The notes under the pieces: model-generated | What the model was told of the DNA's origin: nothing | Database searches by the model: none | Seen by the model: the letters and a program-made list of their open reading frames with translations, nothing else | Program-made: the position numbers and the translations under genes | Part shown: one piece after another, positions 26,811-36,055 of the stretch | Position numbering within the stretch: position 1 is the stretch's first letter | How the letters are laid out: each line of letters begins with the position of its first letter | Source of the DNA: Hydrocarboniphaga daqingensis | GTDB taxonomy: Bacteria; Pseudomonadota; Gammaproteobacteria; Nevskiales; Nevskiaceae | Reading direction: 5' to 3' | Length of the DNA stretch: 64,000 nt | Assembly: GCF_900129825.1 (NCBI RefSeq) | Contig: NZ_FQWZ01000001.1 | Location: forward strand, 186,001 to 250,000

Positions 26811-27943
26811 ACCCGCTCTTTCAGCCGCTGACCTCATCACGCCCGCCGCAGCAAGGCCTGTCCGACTGGTTCGGCCGGCTGCATCTGGACCTGCTGCTGC
26901 TGCTGTTGCTGACCGGCGTGGGGGCGATTGGTCTGGTCGTGTTGTATTCAGCGTCGGGCCACTCGATGGCCACCGTGATCAACCAGGCTGAGCGCCTGCT
27001 GCTGGGACTGGGCGTGATGACGGTCGCCGCCCAAGCCACGCCCGAGATGTACCGCGCGATGGCGCCCTGGCTCTACGCCGTCACGACGTTGCTGCTGGTG
27101 GCCGTGCTGGTACTCGGGGACCACGCCAAGGGCGCGCAACGCTGGCTGGATTTCGGCGTGATCCGCTTCCAGCCGTCGGAGTTCATGAAGCTGGCGATGC
27201 CGCTGTGCGTGGCCAGCTTCCTGCACGGCCGTCCGCTGCCGCCGAGCCCATCGACGATCCTGATCACGCTGGCGTTGATCGGCACGCCGACGCTGCTGAT
27301 CGCCGTGCAGCCCGATCTCGGCACTGCCTTGCTGATCGTTGCCGCCGGCGGCTTTGCGCTGTACTTCGGCGGCTTGGGATATCGCTGGATTCTGGGAGCG
27401 GTGGTCGCGCTGGCCGCTGCGGCACCGATCCTCTGGACGCGACTGCATGACTATCAACGCCAGCGCGTACTGACGTTTCTCGACCCCGAGACCGATCCGC
27501 TCGGCACCGGCTACCACATCACCCAGAGCAAGATCGCGATCGGCTCCGGCGGTCTGTTCGGCAAGGGCTGGCTCAACGGCACCCAGGCCAAGCTCGACTT
27601 CCTGCCCGAGTCGCATACGGACTTCATCTTCGCCGTCTATTCCGAAGAACTCGGATTGATGGGCGTGCTGTTTCTGCTGGGCCTGTATCTGGCGATCGTC
27701 GGCCGCTGCCTGTACATCGCCGTGCGCGCTCAAGACACGTTCCAGCGACTGCTGGCCGGCGCGCTGGGCATGACGTTTTTCATCTACATCTTCATCAACA
27801 TGGGCATGGTCATCGGACTGATGCCCGTCGTTGGCGTGCCGCTGCCGCTGGTGAGTTATGGCGGCACCTCGATGGTGAGCCTGCTGGCCGGCTTCGGTAT
27901 GCTGATGTCGATTCAGACCCACCGAAAACTCTTGGCGAGCTGA
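26807..27943 (+). CDS. rodA: Rod-shape peptidoglycan glycosyltransferase RodA
   Basis: 378 residues from a TTG at 26807, inside the end of mrdA (4-nt overlap), with GGAGG 4 nt upstream; no ATG gives a full-length protein without reading deep into mrdA. There are about ten membrane segments. SEDS-family motifs are present: GAQRWLDFGVIRFQPSEFMKLAMPL, the ESHTDFIFAVYSEELG region and GVPLPLVSYGGTSM. RodA polymerises lipid II as partner of PBP2. Mature overlap with mrdA and mltB (1 nt) indicates coupled expression. Confidence 0.95.
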   Translation: MNPLFQPLTSSRPPQQGLSDWFGRLHLDLLLLLLLTGVGAIGLVVLYSASGHSMATVINQAERLLLGLGVMTVAAQATPEMYRAMAPWLYAVTTLLLVAVLVLGDHAKGAQRWLDFGVIRFQPSEFMKLAMPLCVASFLHGRPLPPSPSTILITLALIGTPTLLIAVQPDLGTALLIVAAGGFALYFGGLGYRWILGAVVALAAAAPILWTRLHDYQRQRVLTFLDPETDPLGTGYHITQSKIAIGSGGLFGKGWLNGTQAKLDFLPESHTDFIFAVYSEELGLMGVLFLLGLYLAIVGRCLYIAVRAQDTFQRLLAGALGMTFFIYIFINMGMVIGLMPVVGVPLPLVSYGGTSMVSLLAGFGMLMSIQTHRKLLAS

Positions 27944-28977
27944 TGCCCCTGATCGTCAGCAAAGCGATGCTCGCAACCGTGCTGCTGCTGACGGCAGGGA
28001 CGGCGATCGCCGATTATTCGGGCCATCCTCGTGCCGGCGAACTGCTGGCAACGCTGAAGCAGCAGTACGGCTTCGGCCCGGACGATCTGCAGACGGTGCG
28101 CGATGCGCTCGCCAGCGCCCAGACCGTACCCAGCCTGATCGAAGCCGAACAAAAAGCGCCGGAGCGCACAGAAACCTGGACCACCTACTCGGCCAAGCGA
28201 GTCGATGCACTGCGCATCCGCCGCGGCGGCCAGTTCATCGTCGACAACCGGGGGCTGCTGGACCGGGCGGAAGCGGAATACGGCGTGCCCGGATCGGTGA
28301 TCGCCGGCGTGCTGGGCCTCGAAACCAATTTCGGCCGCTTTACCGGCAACGCGCGCGTGCTCGACGCACTGGCCACTCAGGGTTTCGATCACCCGACGCG
28401 GACGCCGTTTTTCTATGCCGAACTGACCCAGTACTTCGTGTTCTGCCGCGAATTCGGGCTGGCGCCCACCGAGCTGAAAGGTTCCTACGCCGGGGCCATG
28501 GGCTGGGCCCAGTTCATGCCGAGCAACTATCGCCGTCTGGCCGTTGACTTCGACGGCGACGGCCGGCGCGATCTGTGGACGGCGGCCGATGCGATCGGCT
28601 CGATCGCGCATTACTTCACCGCCTACAAGCCCGAAACCCGCTGGCACCGAGGCGAACCGCTGATCGTACCGGCGCGGCGGCTGCGGCCGCTGGCCGACTC
28701 GCTGCAGCGCAACGGCAAAGCCGTTCAATATTCCGTCGAGCAGTTGCGCGCTGCGGGCGTCGAGCCCGCGGTTCGGCTCCCGCCGCAAATGATGGTCGGC
28801 TTGATCGAACTGCAGCTCGATCCCGGCGGCGCGGACGACAAGGAATACTGGATCGGCCTGCCGAATTTCTATTCGGTGATGAGCTACAACCCCCGCGTTT
28901 ATTACGCGATGACCGTCAGCCGTTTGGCCGCTGGGATGTCGGCTGAAGCGGCGAGACTTAGCGGAGACCCTCCATGA
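27943..28977 (+). CDS. mltB: Membrane-bound lytic murein transglycosylase B
   Basis: 344 residues with a signal peptide (residues 1-23, ending AIA); no lipobox Cys is seen, so the protein may be soluble in the periplasm rather than lipid-anchored. The catalytic Glu is in the motif GVLGLETNFGRFTG, followed by GSYAGAMGWAQFMPSNY and DFDGDGRRDLW, all typical of the MltB/slt35 family. It cleaves glycan strands leaving 1,6-anhydro-MurNAc. Its ATG overlaps the rodA stop (TGATG), and rlpA overlaps its own end by 4 nt. Confidence 0.94.
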   Translation: MPLIVSKAMLATVLLLTAGTAIADYSGHPRAGELLATLKQQYGFGPDDLQTVRDALASAQTVPSLIEAEQKAPERTETWTTYSAKRVDALRIRRGGQFIVDNRGLLDRAEAEYGVPGSVIAGVLGLETNFGRFTGNARVLDALATQGFDHPTRTPFFYAELTQYFVFCREFGLAPTELKGSYAGAMGWAQFMPSNYRRLAVDFDGDGRRDLWTAADAIGSIAHYFTAYKPETRWHRGEPLIVPARRLRPLADSLQRNGKAVQYSVEQLRAAGVEPAVRLPPQMMVGLIELQLDPGGADDKEYWIGLPNFYSVMSYNPRVYYAMTVSRLAAGMSAEAARLSGDPP

Positions 28978-29822
28978 TCGCACGCGGGCTAGGGATCAGC
29001 CTGTTACTGCTGACACTCGCTGCATGCACCGTCGGGCCGCCGCCCAAGGCGACACCGCGCGGTTCCTCACCGGTTCGGGTTGTCGTCACACCGGGCGCCG
29101 ACGGACCGCCGAAAGCCTCGGAGATACCGCCGAACCTGATGGATATTCCGGAGCCAGTGCCGCGCGCCGAACCCAAGAGCCCCTACGGCAATCCGCCCAG
29201 TTACACCGCTCTCGGCTCGACCTATCGGACGCTGGAATCGGCCCGGGGCTTCCGCGAAACCGGCCTGGCCTCTTGGTACGGCCGCAAGTTTCAAGGGCGC
29301 AAGACATCCAGCGGCGAACCGTTCGATATGTTCAAGTTGACGGCGGCGCACAAGACGCTGCCGCTGCCGACATTCGCGCGCGTCACCAACCTGAGCAATG
29401 GCCAGAGCATCGTCGTGCGTATCAATGATCGTGGGCCGTTTCACAGCTCGCGGATCATCGATCTGTCCTACGCAGCGGCGGCCAAGCTCGGCATGCTGGG
29501 TAATCCGGGCATGGTCGAAATCGAGGCGCTGACGCCCGGTGAAGAACTGCCGCCGCCGGGCAAGCTCGAACTGCCACGCCCGGCTCCCGCGCAGCCCGGC
29601 TATCTGCAGGTGGCGGCCTACTCCGACCCGATCAACGCGGTATCGCTGAAAGGCGAAATCACGCGGCTGGGCATCACCAATATCGAAATTCGTACCGGCA
29701 CGTTCAACGGCGATCCGATCCATCGGGTGCTGGTGGGTCCGTTTGCCGACAACGCGGCATTGGTTGACGTGCGCAATCGCTTGCTGGGCGCGGGCCTGGC
29801 AGCCGAAGCCGTCGGCCGCTGA
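28974..29822 (+). CDS. rlpA: Septal-ring lytic transglycosylase RlpA lipoprotein
   Basis: 282 residues. The signal peptide ends in the lipobox LAAC (Cys18), so the protein is lipidated. The double-psi beta-barrel domain (GLASWYGRKFQGRKTSSGEPFDMFKLTAAHKTLP...VRINDRGPF) carries the conserved His and Asp-Arg-Gly-Pro, and a C-terminal SPOR domain (residues about 208-280) binds denuded glycan. RlpA cleaves or binds denuded peptidoglycan. ATGA overlap with mltB supports one operon. Confidence 0.95.
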   Translation: MIARGLGISLLLLTLAACTVGPPPKATPRGSSPVRVVVTPGADGPPKASEIPPNLMDIPEPVPRAEPKSPYGNPPSYTALGSTYRTLESARGFRETGLASWYGRKFQGRKTSSGEPFDMFKLTAAHKTLPLPTFARVTNLSNGQSIVVRINDRGPFHSSRIIDLSYAAAAKLGMLGNPGMVEIEALTPGEELPPPGKLELPRPAPAQPGYLQVAAYSDPINAVSLKGEITRLGITNIEIRTGTFNGDPIHRVLVGPFADNAALVDVRNRLLGAGLAAEAVGR

Positions 29823-29891
29823 GCTAAACTCCCGCGCGCCCGCCCGCTCGCCGGGCGGTCATCGCGCTTCAACCGGAACCGTTTCTCGTCA

Positions 29892-31058
29892 ATGAAGACT
29901 CTCCTGAAAAGAACCGTATTTGTCGCTCTGCTGCTGAACTCGCTGCATGCGCACGGCCAGCTCGACAAGATTCCCGAACCGCCGTCGATCGATTCCAAGT
30001 CGTTCGCGCTGATCGACTTCGCCAGCGGCGATCTGCTCGCCGGCAAAGACCCGGATGCTCGCATTGAGCCGGCCAGCATCACCAAGGTGATGACCACATA
30101 CATCGCCTTCGACGAAATCAAGCGTGGACGGCTGCACTATGACGACGAAGCGCTGATCAGCGAAAAAGCCTGGAGGCAGGGCATCGACTCATCCGAATCG
30201 CGGATGTTTCTCGACGTCGGCAGCCGCGTGAAGATCATCGATCTGCTGCGCGGCATCATCATCGCGTCCGGCAATGACGCCAGCATCGCGCTGTCGGAAC
30301 ACATTGCCGGCAGCGAATCAGCGTTTGCAGAACTGATGAACCAGTACGCCGCCAAGCTGGGCATGAAGAACACGCATTTCGTCGATGCCAGCGGCCTGCC
30401 CGACCCGGACCACTACACGACGGCACGCGATCTGGCGATGCTGGGCCGGGCGCTGATCCGCGACTTTCCGGAGGACTACAAGATCTACTCCGAGCGCGAG
30501 TTCAAGTACAAAATCGCGCGCCCCCAGCAAAACCGCAACGGGCTGCTGGTCAAGGATTCATCGGTTGACGGCATCAAGACCGGCCACACCAATGCGGCCG
30601 GCTATTGCCTGCTGTCGTCGTCGGTGCGCAACGGCCGCCGTCTGATCTCGGCGGTCATGGGCGCCAAGACTTGGGCCTACCGCGAGCAGGCCAGCCTCGA
30701 ACTGCTGAACTACGGCTTCCGCTTCTACGAGATGGTGCCGCTGCTGGGCCCCGGCAAGCCGGTGGCGACGATCCCGGCCTACAAGGGTGAACAGGACAGC
30801 GTCCAGGTCGGCACCTTGCAGCCGGTATCGCTGAGCCTGCCGCGCGGCGCGAAGGACCGCGTGCAGATGGTGCCCCGCGTGACGACCCAAGCGGTCGCGC
30901 CGATCGAACCGGGCCAGGTGGTGGGAACGATCGCGATCAGCCTCGACGGCAAGCTGATTCGCCAGGAACCGCTGGTCGCGTTGACGGCCGTGCCGGAAGG
31001 CGGCTTGTTCACGCGGGCCGTGGACACGGTCCGCCTGTGGTGGGCGGGTGGCGAATAA
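29892..31058 (+). CDS. dacA: D-alanyl-D-alanine carboxypeptidase (PBP5/6 type)
   Basis: 388 residues with a signal peptide. The penicillin-binding motifs are complete: SITK (SxxK), SGN (SxN) and KTG in [17 protein letters not shown]-terminal beta domain and an amphipathic end ([11 protein letters not shown]) would attach it peripherally to the membrane, as in E. coli PBP5. It trims the terminal D-Ala of pentapeptides. The gene symbol follows the conserved order rlpA-dacA-lipB. It overlaps lipB by 11 nt. Confidence 0.93.
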   Translation: MKTLLKRTVFVALLLNSLHAHGQLDKIPEPPSIDSKSFALIDFASGDLLAGKDPDARIEPASITKVMTTYIAFDEIKRGRLHYDDEALISEKAWRQGIDSSESRMFLDVGSRVKIIDLLRGIIIASGNDASIALSEHIAGSESAFAELMNQYAAKLGMKNTHFVDASGLPDPDHYTTARDLAMLGRALIRDFPEDYKIYSEREFKYKIARPQQNRNGLLVKDSSVDGIKTGHTNAAGYCLLSSSVRNGRRLISAVMGAKTWAYREQASLELLNYGFRFYEMVPLLGPGKPVATIPAYKGEQDSVQVGTLQPVSLSLPRGAKDRVQMVPRVTTQAVAPIEPGQVVGTIAISLDGKLIRQEPLVALTAVPEGGLFTRAVDTVRLWWAGGE

Positions 31059-31710
31059 CGCTGGCGACGGTGGCGCCCCGCAGCTGCGGGAACTGCCGGG
31101 TCTGACCGACTATGCGCTGAGTGCCGAGCAGATGCGCGGGTTCACCGAAACCCGCACCGCCGACACCGAAGACGAAATCTGGCTGCTGCAGCACCCGCCA
31201 GTGTTCACTCAAGGCCAGGCCGGACGCGACGAGCATCTGCTGATGCCGGGCGACATTCCCGTGGTGCGCAGCAATCGCGGCGGCCAAGTGACGTACCACG
31301 GCCCCGGGCAGATCGTCGCGTACTTGATGATCGACCTGCACCGCGCTGGCTATGGCATCCGCAGCCTGGTGACGCGGATCGAAGACGCGTTGATCACGAC
31401 GCTGGCCGGCTACGGCATCAGTGCCTATTCGGACCCGGATGCGCGCGGCGTCTATGTCGATATCGACGGCCGCCGGCACAAGATCGCCTCGCTGGGCCTG
31501 CGCGTCAGCCGCGGGTGCAGCTATCACGGCTTGGCATTGAACACCGACATGGATCTGGAACCGTTCACACGGATCAACCCCTGCGGTTACCAAGGTCTGC
31601 GCGTGACGCAGGTCCGGGACTTGGGCGGTCCATCACTGCCACAGGTTCAGGCGGATTTGGGGCGCCACCTCCAGCGAGCGGTGCGGATGCCGGCAGCGCC
31701 CCCTGCCTGA
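31048..31710 (+). CDS. lipB: Lipoyl(octanoyl) transferase
   Basis: 220 residues beginning at a GTG at 31048 inside dacA. LipB signatures: [16 protein letters not shown], the catalytic Lys in [21 protein letters not shown], and the acyl-accepting Cys in INPCGYQG. It moves octanoate from ACP to lipoyl domains of 2-oxoacid dehydrogenases. In E. coli a small regulator (YbeD) lies between dacA and lipB and lipA follows; here dacA and lipB overlap directly and lipA is not in the window. Confidence 0.94.
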   Translation: MANNAGDGGAPQLRELPGLTDYALSAEQMRGFTETRTADTEDEIWLLQHPPVFTQGQAGRDEHLLMPGDIPVVRSNRGGQVTYHGPGQIVAYLMIDLHRAGYGIRSLVTRIEDALITTLAGYGISAYSDPDARGVYVDIDGRRHKIASLGLRVSRGCSYHGLALNTDMDLEPFTRINPCGYQGLRVTQVRDLGGPSLPQVQADLGRHLQRAVRMPAAPPA

Positions 31711-31733
31711 GCGTCAACGGTGTCGACGCTCAG
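31707..31733. terminator. Bidirectional terminator spanning two stop codons
   Basis: Perfect 9-bp stem CTGAGCGTC/GACGCTCAG with a 9-nt loop. It covers both the lipB stop (31708-31710) and the stop of the converging lipoprotein gene (31730-31732). Confidence 0.5.
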
Positions 31734-31990
31734 TGCGCGACGATGATCGGCGGCAGCACGGTGGCCGGCAGCTTGCCGGCATCAATGCTGGTGTCGCAGC
31801 GTGGCGGATTGCTCGGTGGCTGGGGGCCCGGAGACTGCATATTGCGCGTGGTTTTGCAGCGCTTGGGCGCGCTCGCGTCGGACTGCGCCGGAGCCGCTGA
31901 CGGCGCCGACGCACAGCCGACCAGAGCGAGCATCAACAGGGCCGGCATCACGGCGGACAGAACGAATTGGCGCGTCGATGGAATTTGCAT
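31730..31990 (-). CDS. Small lipoprotein of unknown function
   Basis: 86 residues. A signal peptide (SAVMPALLMLALVGC) with a lipobox ending at Cys26 predicts a lipidated envelope protein. The mature part is Pro/Ala/Ser-rich and low in complexity, with two further cysteines (KRCK, PRCD) that could form a disulfide. It converges on lipB and is divergent from the Mla operon. No family is recognised; the lipobox and clean placement between genes support it being real. Confidence 0.65.
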   Translation of the reverse strand: MQIPSTRQFVLSAVMPALLMLALVGCASAPSAAPAQSDASAPKRCKTTRNMQSPGPQPPSNPPRCDTSIDAGKLPATVLPPIIVAH

Positions 31991-32098
31991 GAGAAATCGA
32001 GGTCCGACGGTGCGATATGAATCTCCCTACAATACGACGGACCGGGCCGATCCGCTCCATGCGCAACCGCTCACCGACTCCGGACGTAATGCCCGACC

Positions 32099-32932
32099 AT
32101 GACCTCGACCACTGAGACAACGGATGTCGCTTCGGACGTGCTCGTGCGCTGCCGCGGCCTGCACTTCCGGCAAGGCAACCGCGCCATCTACCAAGGCATT
32201 GACGTCGACATCCGTCGCGGCAAGGTCACGGCAATCCTCGGCCCTTCCGGCACCGGCAAGACGACGCTGCTGCGTCTGATCGGCGGCCAATGGCGGCCGA
32301 ACGCGGGCACGGTGGTCTTCGACGGCATCGATGTTCACAAGGCCGGCCGCAAAGCGCTCTACGACCTGCGCAAGCGCATGGGCATGCTGTTCCAGAACGG
32401 GGCGCTGCTGACCGACCTGACCGTCTTCGAGAACGTTGCCTACCCGATTCGCGAGCACGCTGAGCTGCCGGAGAGCATGGTGCGCGATCTGGTGCTGATG
32501 AAGCTGCAAGCCGTCGGTCTGCGCGGTGCGCGTGACTTGTACCCGGAGGAACTGTCGGGTGGCATGGCGCGGCGCGTGGCCCTGGCACGGGCCATCGCAC
32601 TCGATCCCGACATGGTCATGTACGACGAGCCGTTCACCGGTCAAGACCCGATCAGCATGGCCGTTTTGATCAAGCTGATCCGAACGCTCAATGAATCACT
32701 GGGTTTGACGTCGGTCGTCGTCAGTCACGACATCAAAGAAGTGCTGTCGATCGCCGACTACGCCTACGTGATCTCCGGCGGCAAGGTGCTGGGCGAAGGC
32801 ACGCCCGACCAGATCCGCAACAGCGAATCCGCCTTCGTCCGCCAGTTCCTCAACGGCGAACCCGACGGGCCGATCGCGTTCCACTACAAGGCAGCGCCGT
32901 ATGCGGACGATCTGCTTGGAGTTCGCTCATGA
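32099..32932 (+). CDS. mlaF: Phospholipid ABC transporter ATP-binding protein MlaF
   Basis: 277 residues. Walker [14 protein letters not shown]-loop in [14 protein letters not shown] signature [18 protein letters not shown] and Walker [14 protein letters not shown] are all present. The long [16 protein letters not shown] segment is typical of the MlaF/Ttg2A group. It powers phospholipid traffic between inner and outer membrane. A TACAAT hexamer at 32028-32033 is a possible -10 element for the operon. mlaE overlaps by 4 nt. Confidence 0.96.
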   Translation: MTSTTETTDVASDVLVRCRGLHFRQGNRAIYQGIDVDIRRGKVTAILGPSGTGKTTLLRLIGGQWRPNAGTVVFDGIDVHKAGRKALYDLRKRMGMLFQNGALLTDLTVFENVAYPIREHAELPESMVRDLVLMKLQAVGLRGARDLYPEELSGGMARRVALARAIALDPDMVMYDEPFTGQDPISMAVLIKLIRTLNESLGLTSVVVSHDIKEVLSIADYAYVISGGKVLGEGTPDQIRNSESAFVRQFLNGEPDGPIAFHYKAAPYADDLLGVRS

Positions 32933-33696
32933 GCGGCCTGCTGCAAGTGCTGGGTAACTTCCTGTCGGGCCTCGGCCAGTCGGTGTTTTTCCTGCTGCAG
33001 ATTCTGCGCGTGACGCCGGCAGCGCTGCTGCAGCCCCGGCTGATCTCACGACAGCTGTACATGCTCGGCGTGCTGTCGATGATCATCATCGTGATCTCCG
33101 GCGTGTTCATCGGCATGGTGCTCGCGCTGCAGGGCTACCGGACGCTGGTGCGCTTCGGCGCCTCGGAGTCGCTCGGCGTGTTCGTCGCCCTGGTGATCAT
33201 CCGCGAACTGGGGCCGGTGGTCACCGCGCTGCTGTTCGCCGGTCGTGCTGGCTCGTCGCTGGCGGCCGAACTGGGGTTGATGCGCGCCACCGATCAGTTG
33301 TCGGCGATGGAGATGATGGCGGTTGATCCGATCCAGCGCGTGATCGCGCCGCGTTTCATCGCCGGCCTGATCGCGATGCCGCTGCTGTCGATGATCTTCG
33401 CCGTGATGGCGATCGGGGTTGCCGGCGGGCATGCGGTCGGCGTCGAACTGCTCGGCGTCGACGCCGGCAGCTACTGGTCGGCGATCCGCGGCTCGGTCGA
33501 GTTCGTCGACATCCGCGACAGCTTGATCAAGTCGCTGGTATTCGGCTTCGCCGTCAGCTGGATCGCCGTCTACCAGGGCTACACGGCCGCGCCAAACGCC
33601 GAGGGCGTGTCTCGCGCCACGACGTCGACGGTGGTGGTGTCCTCGCTGGCGATTCTGGCGCTGGACTTCGTGCTGACGGCATTCATGTTCAATTAA
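32929..33696 (+). CDS. mlaE: Phospholipid ABC transporter permease MlaE
   Basis: 255 residues with five to six membrane segments. The MlaE family core is visible: [43 protein letters not shown], then the [30 protein letters not shown] motif near the C-terminus. It forms the dimeric membrane part of the MlaFEDB complex. Its ATG overlaps the mlaF stop as ATGA; mlaD follows after 38 nt with its own ribosome-binding site. Confidence 0.96.
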   Translation: MSGLLQVLGNFLSGLGQSVFFLLQILRVTPAALLQPRLISRQLYMLGVLSMIIIVISGVFIGMVLALQGYRTLVRFGASESLGVFVALVIIRELGPVVTALLFAGRAGSSLAAELGLMRATDQLSAMEMMAVDPIQRVIAPRFIAGLIAMPLLSMIFAVMAIGVAGGHAVGVELLGVDAGSYWSAIRGSVEFVDIRDSLIKSLVFGFAVSWIAVYQGYTAAPNAEGVSRATTSTVVVSSLAILALDFVLTAFMFN

Positions 33697-33734
33697 TCGC
33701 CCGACTCCATCGTTGGGCTAGCGACAGGTAAATC

Positions 33735-34274
33735 ATGCAATCTCGTGCTCTGGAAATTCTGGTGGGCTTCTTCGTCTGCCTGGGCGTGGCAGCCGTCTTC
33801 GTGCTGACGTTCCGCGCCGCCAGCATCGACAACGTCGGCAAGGGCCCGGTCTACCGGGTCGTTGCCACGTTCGACAACATCGGCGGCCTCAAGCCCGGCG
33901 CTGCGGTGACGATGGCCGGCGTCAAGATCGGCCGCGTTCGCGAGATCAGGATCAATCAGGAAAGCTTTCAGGCCGACGTCAGCATCGACCTGTCGCAGCA
34001 GTTCAACAAGATTCCCGAGGATTCCAACGTCAAGATCCTGACCGCCGGCCTGCTCGGCGAGCAGTACATCGGCGTGGAACCGGGCGGCTCGGACGACGTG
34101 CTCAAGGACGGCAGCAAGATCATGCTGACGCAGAGCGCGCTGGTGCTGGAAAACTTGATCGGCCAGTTCCTGGCCAGTCAAGCCGGGCCCAAGGACGACA
34201 AATTGGCCGATGCCATCGGCAAACTGGCGGATTCGATCAAACCTGCCGAACCCGCCGCACCTGGAGTCAAATGA
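33735..34274 (+). CDS. mlaD: Mla system substrate-binding protein MlaD (MCE domain)
   Basis: 179 residues: an N-terminal membrane helix (about 7-25, LVGFFVCLGVAAVFVLTF) and one MCE domain with FDNIGGLKPGAAVTMAGVKIGRV and LGEQYIGVEPGG. MlaD forms the hexameric ring that passes phospholipid between MlaC and MlaE. The C-terminus has a helix that would line the pore, then a Lys/Asp-rich tail. The mlaC ATG overlaps its stop. Confidence 0.95.
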   Translation: MQSRALEILVGFFVCLGVAAVFVLTFRAASIDNVGKGPVYRVVATFDNIGGLKPGAAVTMAGVKIGRVREIRINQESFQADVSIDLSQQFNKIPEDSNVKILTAGLLGEQYIGVEPGGSDDVLKDGSKIMLTQSALVLENLIGQFLASQAGPKDDKLADAIGKLADSIKPAEPAAPGVK

Positions 34275-34927
34275 TGAAACGCTTTCTTTCTCGCAGCGCG
34301 GCTACGCTGGCCGCGGCCTTGATGGCGCTGGGTACGCTGGTCGCTTCCAACTCTGCACTGGCCGTCACACCGCCCGATGAAGTGGTTCGCAAAGCGTCCA
34401 GCGAGCTGCAGTCCGACATCAGCCAGAACGTCGAGAAGTATCAGAAGGACAAGGCTGCGTTCTACTCAATGGTGGACACGCGGATCCAGCAGTACTTCGA
34501 CACCCCCTACATCGCGCAGCTGATCTTGGCGCAGAACTGGAAGACGGCCACTGCCGATCAGCGCAAGCGCTTCGAGATCGCATTCAAGAACATGCTGATC
34601 CGCTCATACGCCGACGCGCTGCTGCAGTACCACGACAGCGTCAAGGCCGAGGTCAAAGCGGCGCAGATGGCCAGCGATGCGACCAAGGCAACGGTCAACT
34701 CCAGCCTGATGCGCAAGGACGGGCCGCCGATTCCGGTCGCGTTCGACATGCGCTTGAAGGATGACAGCTGGAAGGTCTACGACATCAAGGTCGAAAATAT
34801 CTCGCTGGTGACCAACTTCCGCAGCCAGGTGGCAGCTCAGGTCAAGGCAACCAGCATCGACGAAGTGATCACCAAGCTCGAAAGCGGTCAGCAGGTCGTC
34901 GCGCCGGTTCGCGGCAGCGCGAGCTAG
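34271..34927 (+). CDS. mlaC: Periplasmic phospholipid-binding protein MlaC
   Basis: 218 residues with a cleavable signal peptide (ending NSALA). Two adjacent ATGs (34271, 34274) are possible. The Ttg2D/MlaC fold is indicated by YFDTPYIAQLIL, the FKNMLIRSYADALLQY helix and the C-terminal DSWKVYDIKVENISLVTNFRSQ strand region. It shuttles phospholipid between the MlaA complex in the outer membrane and MlaFEDB in the inner membrane. Confidence 0.95.
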   Translation: MMKRFLSRSAATLAAALMALGTLVASNSALAVTPPDEVVRKASSELQSDISQNVEKYQKDKAAFYSMVDTRIQQYFDTPYIAQLILAQNWKTATADQRKRFEIAFKNMLIRSYADALLQYHDSVKAEVKAAQMASDATKATVNSSLMRKDGPPIPVAFDMRLKDDSWKVYDIKVENISLVTNFRSQVAAQVKATSIDEVITKLESGQQVVAPVRGSAS

Positions 34928-34932
34928 CCAAC

Positions 34933-35199
34933 GTGGCCACCGCAATCGACGGCGCGCTGACGTTCTCGACGCTGGGGCCGTATCTGCGCGACCTCCCCAG
35001 CGCCGCAGGCGAGACACTGGACTTGGCGCGCTGCAGCCGCATCGACAGCGCAGGCGCTGCCTACCTGCTGGAGCGGACGCGTCGTGCACGTGCTCGTGGT
35101 CTGACGCTGCGCATCATCAACGCCAATTCGCAGGTGCTGAACCTGCTGCGGTTTTTTCAGTTGGACGACGTTGTCACGGCGACCGCCGGCGCACATTAG
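34933..35199 (+). CDS. mlaB: STAS-domain protein MlaB
   Basis: 88 residues, a single STAS domain read from a GTG at 34933, 5 nt after the mlaC stop. The STAS pattern TLDLARCSRIDSAGAAYLLERTRRARARG includes the conserved DSAG with the regulatory serine position. MlaB binds MlaF and is needed for assembly and activity of the transporter. It directly precedes mlaA. Confidence 0.92.
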   Translation: MATAIDGALTFSTLGPYLRDLPSAAGETLDLARCSRIDSAGAAYLLERTRRARARGLTLRIINANSQVLNLLRFFQLDDVVTATAGAH

Positions 35200-35236
35200 A
35201 CCGCCGACAATGGCGGCTTCGATAGGGAGAGGGACA

Positions 35237-35986
35237 ATGGGCAGATTGTCGTGGGCTGCAGCGATGCTGCTGAGCTTGAGCGCGTGCGCGCACTCGCCCA
35301 GCTACGACCCTCAGGACCCGCTGGAGAAGGTCAACCGTCCGATCTTCGCGTTCAACCTGAAGGCCGACCAATACGTGTTGCGGCCGGTCGCCAGCGGTTA
35401 CGCCAAAGTGGTGCCGTCGCTGGCACGGCGCGGCGTCAGCAACTTCTTCGACAACCTGTTTTATCCGACGACAATCGTCAACGACGTGCTGCAGGCCAAG
35501 TTCGTCCAGGGCGGCAAGGACACGCTGCGCTTCGTGATGAACACGACGATCGGACTCGGCGGCGTTCTTGACGTCGCCACCGGTCAGGGCTTTCCGCGGC
35601 ACAACGAAGACCTCGGCCAGACGTTCGGTTACTGGGGCGTCGGCACCGGCTGGTATCTGATGCTGCCGCTGCTCGGGCCGACCACGAACCGCGACTTCGT
35701 CGGCCGCTTCGGCGACAACTGGACCGAGATTCTGCAGTACACCGATTCGGTCACGCTGGGCGAGCGCGGTGCTCTGCTCGGCCTGCAGTTGGTCGACTCG
35801 CGGTCGCGGCTGCTTGGGGCGGACCGAGCGCTGAACGATCAGCTCGATCAATACGTCTTCATTCGAACCGCTTATCTGGACCGTCGTCGCAACCTGGTAT
35901 TCGACGGCAACCCGCCGGAAGAAGATCTGGGCTTCGACGAGGACGACAGCGAGCCGGCGCCGGCCGCAAGCGCGCCATCGCCTTAG
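35237..35986 (+). CDS. mlaA: Outer-membrane lipoprotein MlaA (VacJ)
   Basis: 249 residues started at the ATG at 35237 behind GGGAGAGGG; a longer frame from 35171 is less likely. The signal peptide ends in the lipobox LSAC. MlaA motifs are DPLEKVNRPIFAFN, VSNFFDNLFYPTTIVNDVLQ and the FGYWGVGTGWYLMLPLLGPTTNRDFVG region. It removes misplaced phospholipid from the outer leaflet with a porin. The acidic C-terminal tail (EEDLGFDEDDSE) is notable. In E. coli this gene is unlinked from mlaFEDCB. Confidence 0.95.
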   Translation: MGRLSWAAAMLLSLSACAHSPSYDPQDPLEKVNRPIFAFNLKADQYVLRPVASGYAKVVPSLARRGVSNFFDNLFYPTTIVNDVLQAKFVQGGKDTLRFVMNTTIGLGGVLDVATGQGFPRHNEDLGQTFGYWGVGTGWYLMLPLLGPTTNRDFVGRFGDNWTEILQYTDSVTLGERGALLGLQLVDSRSRLLGADRALNDQLDQYVFIRTAYLDRRRNLVFDGNPPEEDLGFDEDDSEPAPAASAPSP

Positions 35987-36013
35987 CGCGCCGCGACTGC
36001 TCCCACCAGGACC

Positions 36014-36039
36014 CGAATCCCCGCGCCAGCGGGGATTCG
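36014..36039. terminator. Terminator between mlaA and purL
   Basis: Perfect 11-bp stem CGAATCCCCGC/GCGGGGATTCG with a 4-nt loop GCCA, between the converging mlaA and purL stops. The T-tract is weak on the plus strand. Confidence 0.65.
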
Positions 36040-36055
36040 TCGTTATGGACTGCGC

